From GAS188 sp035949255 (GTDB taxonomy: Bacteria > Pseudomonadota > Alphaproteobacteria > Rhizobiales > Beijerinckiaceae), in the NCBI GenBank assembly GCA_035949255.1, contig DASZIL010000033.1:1-64000 (forward strand): a DNA stretch of 64,000 nucleotides, read 5' to 3'. A program made the position numbers and the translations under genes. The notes below the pieces were generated by a model. It ran no database searches and was not told the origin of the DNA. It saw only the letters and a program-made list of their open reading frames with translations. Below are positions 61,005-64,000 of the stretch, in pieces. Numbering within the stretch: the first letter of the stretch is position 1; each line of letters begins with the position of its first letter.

Positions 61005-61313
61005 ATGGTACAGAAATTCACCGCCCGCGAGCCGGCCGTCGCAGCCGTGCTTTGCGAGAACGCTCGCGCACGCGTCACGCGCTATGACTTCGCCCCCGGC
61101 GCGGAGACCGGCTGGCACATCCACCACATGCCTTACGTCGTCGTGCCTTTGACCGATTGCGAATTTCTGATCGAAAGCGCCGCCGGAGAGACACGAGTAA
61201 CGCAGAAGGCGGGCGCGGCCTACAGCCGCGACAAGGGTGTCGAGCATAACGTGGTCAACGGCGGGAGTGCTCACATGGCTTTCGTCGAGGTCGAGATCAA
61301 GCCCATCTCCTGA
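61005..61313 (+). CDS. Cupin domain-containing protein
   Basis: A 102-residue single-domain cupin. The first cupin motif GWHIHHMPYVVVPLTDCEF contributes two His, and EHNVVNGG near residue 79 carries the late His; metal binding is therefore likely. Probably a small cytosolic isomerase, dioxygenase-like or sugar-binding protein; no more can be said. It begins ten bases after the palindromic repeat and precedes DUF2155. Possibly inserted between NDUFA12 and DUF2155, which are often neighbours. Confidence 0.88.
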   Translation: MVQKFTAREPAVAAVLCENARARVTRYDFAPGAETGWHIHHMPYVVVPLTDCEFLIESAAGETRVTQKAGAAYSRDKGVEHNVVNGGSAHMAFVEVEIKPIS

Positions 61314-61414
61314 GGCCGCCATCTCTCCGCCTCCTTCCTGGTGTTATGGGCGCTGAGAGCTCCGCCTTGCGTGGGGTCGACTCGGTTCTCGAGAACAATG
61401 GCTTGAGGCTCATG

Positions 61415-62083
61415 ATGCCGCGACCAACGACTGCAGCCCTCGTTTTTATCCTCTGCCTTGCCGCTTCGCTGGCGGTGCTTCCGGCGCACGCCGACAAGAT
61501 CGCCAATCCGAGCGCGACCTTCGAGGGGCTCGACAAGATCACCGGCCGCATCATCTCCTTCGATGTGGCGGTGGGCGAAACGGTGCAATTCGGGTCTCTG
61601 CAGCTCACGCCACGCGTCTGCTACTCGCGCCCGCCGACCGAGGCCGCGAATTCGACAGCCTTCATCGAGGTCACCGAGGTCACCTTCTCTAACGAATACC
61701 GCCGCATCTTCACCGGATGGGTGTTCGCCTCGAGCCCAGGCCTGCATGCGATCGAGCACCCGATCTATGACATCTGGCTCACCGACTGCAAAGGCGGAAA
61801 GGACGTCATCGTCGAGGCCAAGGAGGAGGAGGAAGCGGTGGAGCCAGAGCTCAAGGGCAGCCTCAACAAGCCTGCTCAGCAGCCGAAGGAGAAGTCGATC
61901 ATCGCGCCGAGCGTCGCCAATAACGGCCGAATCGCGCCGCCGCCCGAGCTCGGCGTCCCGGTGCAAGCGCCTGTCGCGCGGCCGACGCGCAGCTTCTTCT
62001 CGATCTTCGGCGGTGGAGGCGGGGGCGGCGCGCCGGGCGCGCCTTTGGCGATCGATCCGCGACATGGTGACAACGGCCGATAG
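61415..62083 (+). CDS. DUF2155 domain-containing envelope protein
   Basis: A 222-residue exported protein with a signal peptide (TTAALVFILCLAASLAVLPA, cut near residue 26). DUF2155 spans about 28-125: KITGRIISFDVAVGETVQFG, TPRVCYSRPPTEA, GWVFASSPGLHAIEHPIYDIW. Two Cys (RVCYS, LTDCKG) could pair. The C-terminal tail is low complexity: an acidic KEEEEAVEPE stretch, a Pro-rich segment and a Gly run (FGGGGGGGAPGAP). Function unknown. Two adjacent ATGs (61412, 61415) exist; the second has GAGG at the better distance. Confidence 0.9.
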   Translation: MPRPTTAALVFILCLAASLAVLPAHADKIANPSATFEGLDKITGRIISFDVAVGETVQFGSLQLTPRVCYSRPPTEAANSTAFIEVTEVTFSNEYRRIFTGWVFASSPGLHAIEHPIYDIWLTDCKGGKDVIVEAKEEEEAVEPELKGSLNKPAQQPKEKSIIAPSVANNGRIAPPPELGVPVQAPVARPTRSFFSIFGGGGGGGAPGAPLAIDPRHGDNGR

Positions 62084-62089
62084 AATCGG

Positions 62090-62103
62090 CCCCCGAACGG
62101 GGG
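62090..62103. terminator. Short G/C hairpin between convergent genes
   Basis: CCCCC (62090-62094) and GGGGG (62099-62103) form a small hairpin just after the DUF2155 stop, preceded by GGCCGA...TCGGCC that could extend pairing. No U-tract follows, so only weakly terminator-like. Confidence 0.35.
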
Positions 62104-62186
62104 ACAATCCCACCCTTACGCGGAAATTGGGCCAGCCGATTTAAGCGCGGCCAGCTTCGGCGGGCGCTCGGCGCGCTCGCCTCCTC

Positions 62187-62603
62187 TTACTGGAGCGCCC
62201 ATCTCCCGCGCCCCACGCGAACCGGGGCGCCCGACGTCTTGGAATTCCTGCTGAGCACCTGGGAAACCGAGAGCTGCGGGTTGCTCGAGCGAAACTTGAC
62301 GCCCGCCGCCTTGAGCTGCCTGAAGATCTCGGCATTCCCCAACGGCCGGTCGCTGCGGCGCAGAACGGATTTTATCGCGGCGATCAGCGTCCCGCCGGTT
62401 TCCTCCGCCTCCGCCCGCGCGCCGCCGTTCACCTTATGCTCGGCGGCCGCGAAGGCCTGGCTCGCCGCGGAGCCTCTGCCACGCGTCTCTTCGTTCACCA
62501 CGGCCTCGAGCGCCTCGATGGCCTGATTGAGCTGCACACGCTTTGCGTACAGATCTTGTATCACACTGTTGTAGGCGACCCTCCGTTCTCGATTCTTCTT
62601 CAT
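62187..62603 (-). CDS. Small protein with coiled coil and winged-helix-like domain
   Basis: A 138-residue basic protein. Residues about 15-40 (YAKRVQLNQAIEALEAVVNEE) form a short coiled coil; a Gly/Ala linker follows; residues 72-138 look like a winged helix of the HARE-HTH type: AIKSVLRRSDRPLGNAEIFRQ, then FRSSNPQLSVSQVLSRN and the wing VRVGRGRWAL. Such domains bind DNA or sense modified bases. GAGG seven bases upstream of the ATG at 62603 supports the start. Alone, convergent with DUF2155 and bordered upstream by a gene-poor region. No firm family name; a possible phage or defence-associated regulator. Confidence 0.7.
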   Translation of the reverse strand: MKKNRERRVAYNSVIQDLYAKRVQLNQAIEALEAVVNEETRGRGSAASQAFAAAEHKVNGGARAEAEETGGTLIAAIKSVLRRSDRPLGNAEIFRQLKAAGVKFRSSNPQLSVSQVLSRNSKTSGAPVRVGRGRWALQ

Positions 62604-63549
62604 CGTGTGTCCTCAATATTTTGGCACCGGCCGGGATTGAAATTCAGGAGCGAGCTTCGTCGGCGAATGCCACTCGAAGCGCGGCGACTAGTCTCATGAA
62701 GGCGGTTTTCACGAGATTTGATCTGGACGAAATCTACGCGATCACGAAACCGTGATCAAGCTAATTTGCAGGCTTACTCCGATTTCGACATAATACTTGG
62801 CTCCAGATTCCGTGTCCCCGGAATCGTTGATTCGAATAAACTTCTGTTACATAATGGGTTTTATCCATTCTCAAAATCCATTACCGAATTCATAGCACTC
62901 GACGGACAGCGAGGAAGAAAACCATTTCGAGGCGCCATCCGACAGGAAAAAATAAAATTTTTGGCGGTCATCGATAGAATCGCAAAGAAAACCACGTTCC
63001 AGACAAAGTAGCCACGCATCTGCGATAGATTAACGGCATCAACAACTAGACAGCGCGGAATCTATCTGCGCAGGCCTCCGGATCCGACGCGCAAGCGTCT
63101 CGGACCAGCCGAGCGCTGACCCCTGCTCTTCTCGGGAGAGCCTGTGCGGGGAAGTGAATTAGAGTGATGCAGACTGCGAGTGAGCCGCTTTCCTTCGCTT
63201 GCCCTTGACGCCGGCGCGTCGCAAAGGACGCCAGCGAATGGGAACAGGCCGGGCGCTGCGCGGCCGCAAGCTCGTCGAGCGCGCGATCGCCCGGCAATTT
63301 CCTGATTCGGTGCTCGGGCGTGATGAGGCCGAGAGGCGCACACTGCGCCGAACGGGCTCTCTTCGGTCGATGCCGCTCCGCCCCACTTGGCTCGCTTCCC
63401 CAGCGGCCGGGCTTCATCGACTTTCGCGCGCCCCTCCTGAGGTTTCGATAGCTCTATGGCTGGACGGGGGGCGGGCGATCACAATGCATCGACGGGAAAA
63501 TCGACTGCCGCAATTCCCTATCCTCGTCGAAAGACGAAAGAACAGCCCG
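62604..63549. other. Gene-poor region, AT-rich in its middle
   Basis: About 946 bases without a gene I can support. The part 62720-63030 is clearly AT-richer than the chromosome and contains only a 97-codon frame without a ribosome site. The remainder, 63060-63549, is GC-rich with overlapping frames on both strands that have no recognisable motifs. It may be a decayed insertion site or an integration remnant. Confidence 0.5.
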
Positions 63550-64000
63550 TTAGATCGCCGATCGGCGAGGAAGCTGGAGAAGAGATCGTCCAAGAAAGAG
63601 GTTGTCGACATTCTCTTGTCGAAGATCGACGAGAGGCTCGCCCAAGGTCAGGAAGTCCTCCCAGAAGGTCAAATGGCCGCTCCCGGTCTTGGCGTCGCGT
63701 CCGTTCCATCGGTTAGAGCGCTCGATTTGCGCCGCGAAGGGAAGCGGCTTCTTGGCGTCGGACCCTGTAAAAATATAGAAGGGGTCGATTGCCACTCCCC
63801 AGACGCCGCCGAGCGCCATCACCTGATAGCCGAGCCCCTCATTCTTGAACCACGGGCGGCGACCGCCGCAACGCTGCGCGACGACGCTGCGCGAGGCCTG
63901 CGCTGATTCGCGCGTGGTGTAAGAGATCGTGCGGGGCTTGCCGTCTTGCCCGTGGAAATAGGCGCGCGGCGCGTTGGGGTCGCCCTCGACGAACAGGCCC
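63550..64000 (-). CDS. Unrecognised protein, C-terminal part (runs off the window)
   Basis: The minus strand is open from the right edge to a stop at 63550, encoding at least 149 residues of the C-terminal end of a larger protein. The reading includes LFVEGDPNAPRAYFHGQDG, RPWFKNEGLGYQVMALGG and FYIFTGSDAKKPLPFAAQ, ending with ENVDNLFLGRSLLQLPRRS. Composition and absence of stops support a real gene rather than a shadow. I do not recognise the family. The partly overlapping plus-strand frame 63199-63906 is less plausible. Confidence 0.65.
   Translation of the reverse strand, partial: GLFVEGDPNAPRAYFHGQDGKPRTISYTTRESAQASRSVVAQRCGGRRPWFKNEGLGYQVMALGGVWGVAIDPFYIFTGSDAKKPLPFAAQIERSNRWNGRDAKTGSGHLTFWEDFLTLGEPLVDLRQENVDNLFLGRSLLQLPRRSAI

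Noticed and set aside
62718..63011. A 97-codon frame in the AT-rich stretch
   Set aside because: No ribosome-binding site and no recognisable pattern; cannot be supported as a gene.
63199..63906. A 235-codon plus-strand open frame near the right edge
   Set aside because: No motifs, Arg-rich, and it conflicts with a longer, better-looking minus-strand frame that continues off the window.
1..64000. CRISPR arrays, insertion sequences, prophage, rRNA and tRNA genes
   Set aside because: Looked for by eye and none was convincing; there are no regularly spaced repeats of CRISPR type, transposase motifs or recognisable RNA genes.

Overview
The window looks like chromosome from a GC-rich alphaproteobacterium, most likely of the order Hyphomicrobiales (Rhizobiales). 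Several gene neighbourhoods point there: a twin-transmembrane small protein, PduO-type cobalamin adenosyltransferase, etfB-etfA and 3-hydroxybutyryl-CoA dehydrogenase; a divergent polysaccharide deacetylase followed by rppH; ppk1-ppx; and an NDUFA12-type complex I accessory protein near a DUF2155 protein. Dispersed palindromes of a kind common in that order are also present. No rRNA, tRNA, CRISPR array or insertion sequence was recognised.

Layout: 0-7.6 kb holds a methyltransferase, an aldo/keto reductase, a pirin, a thiolase-like/OB-fold/acyl-CoA dehydrogenase group and a MalY-type aminotransferase. 7.7-8.3 kb is an AT-rich islet with one small unknown gene. 8.3-15.7 kb is catabolic: an MFS transporter, a fumarylacetoacetase-family hydrolase, a cyclase-family hydrolase, an aldo/keto reductase, ferredoxin-NADP reductase and an old-yellow-enzyme relative. 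16-20.3 kb is an RND efflux pump (permease then adaptor). 20.5-21.1 kb is a TumE/TumA-like toxin-antitoxin pair whose toxin is frameshifted. 21.2-26.9 kb has an FMN reductase, two RidA proteins, an SDR, a NitT/TauT-type ABC importer lacking a nearby binding protein, and a DUF1028 protein.

26.9-40.1 kb is more housekeeping in character: ppk1-ppx (polyphosphate), a type III polyketide synthase overlapping an isoprenylcysteine-methyltransferase-like gene, an HNH nuclease, hbd, etfA, etfB, cobalamin adenosyltransferase, a PagL-like outer-membrane deacylase, the twin-TM protein, the divergent deacetylase and rppH. 40.2-51.2 kb is accessory catabolism: an unusual fusion of a class III CoA-transferase with a glycerate 2-kinase, a ThDP enzyme, an MFS transporter, an FAD monooxygenase, a class II aldolase and a homologue of the large subunit of N,N-dimethylformamidase. 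51.4-60.2 kb is a complete peptide-type ABC importer with two binding proteins and an embedded gamma-glutamyltransferase, which fits scavenging of glutathione or other gamma-glutamyl compounds. 60.4-64 kb carries NDUFA12, a cupin, DUF2155, a small winged-helix-like protein, a gene-poor AT-richer stretch, and an unrecognised gene running off the right edge.

The best candidates for something new are the CoA-transferase/glycerate-kinase fusion, the broken toxin next to an intact antitoxin, the dimethylformamidase-like large subunit without its small subunit, the thiolase/OB-fold pair lacking both sets of canonical cysteines, and the two-gene type III PKS locus. All functions are read from sequence motifs and gene context; no database search was possible.
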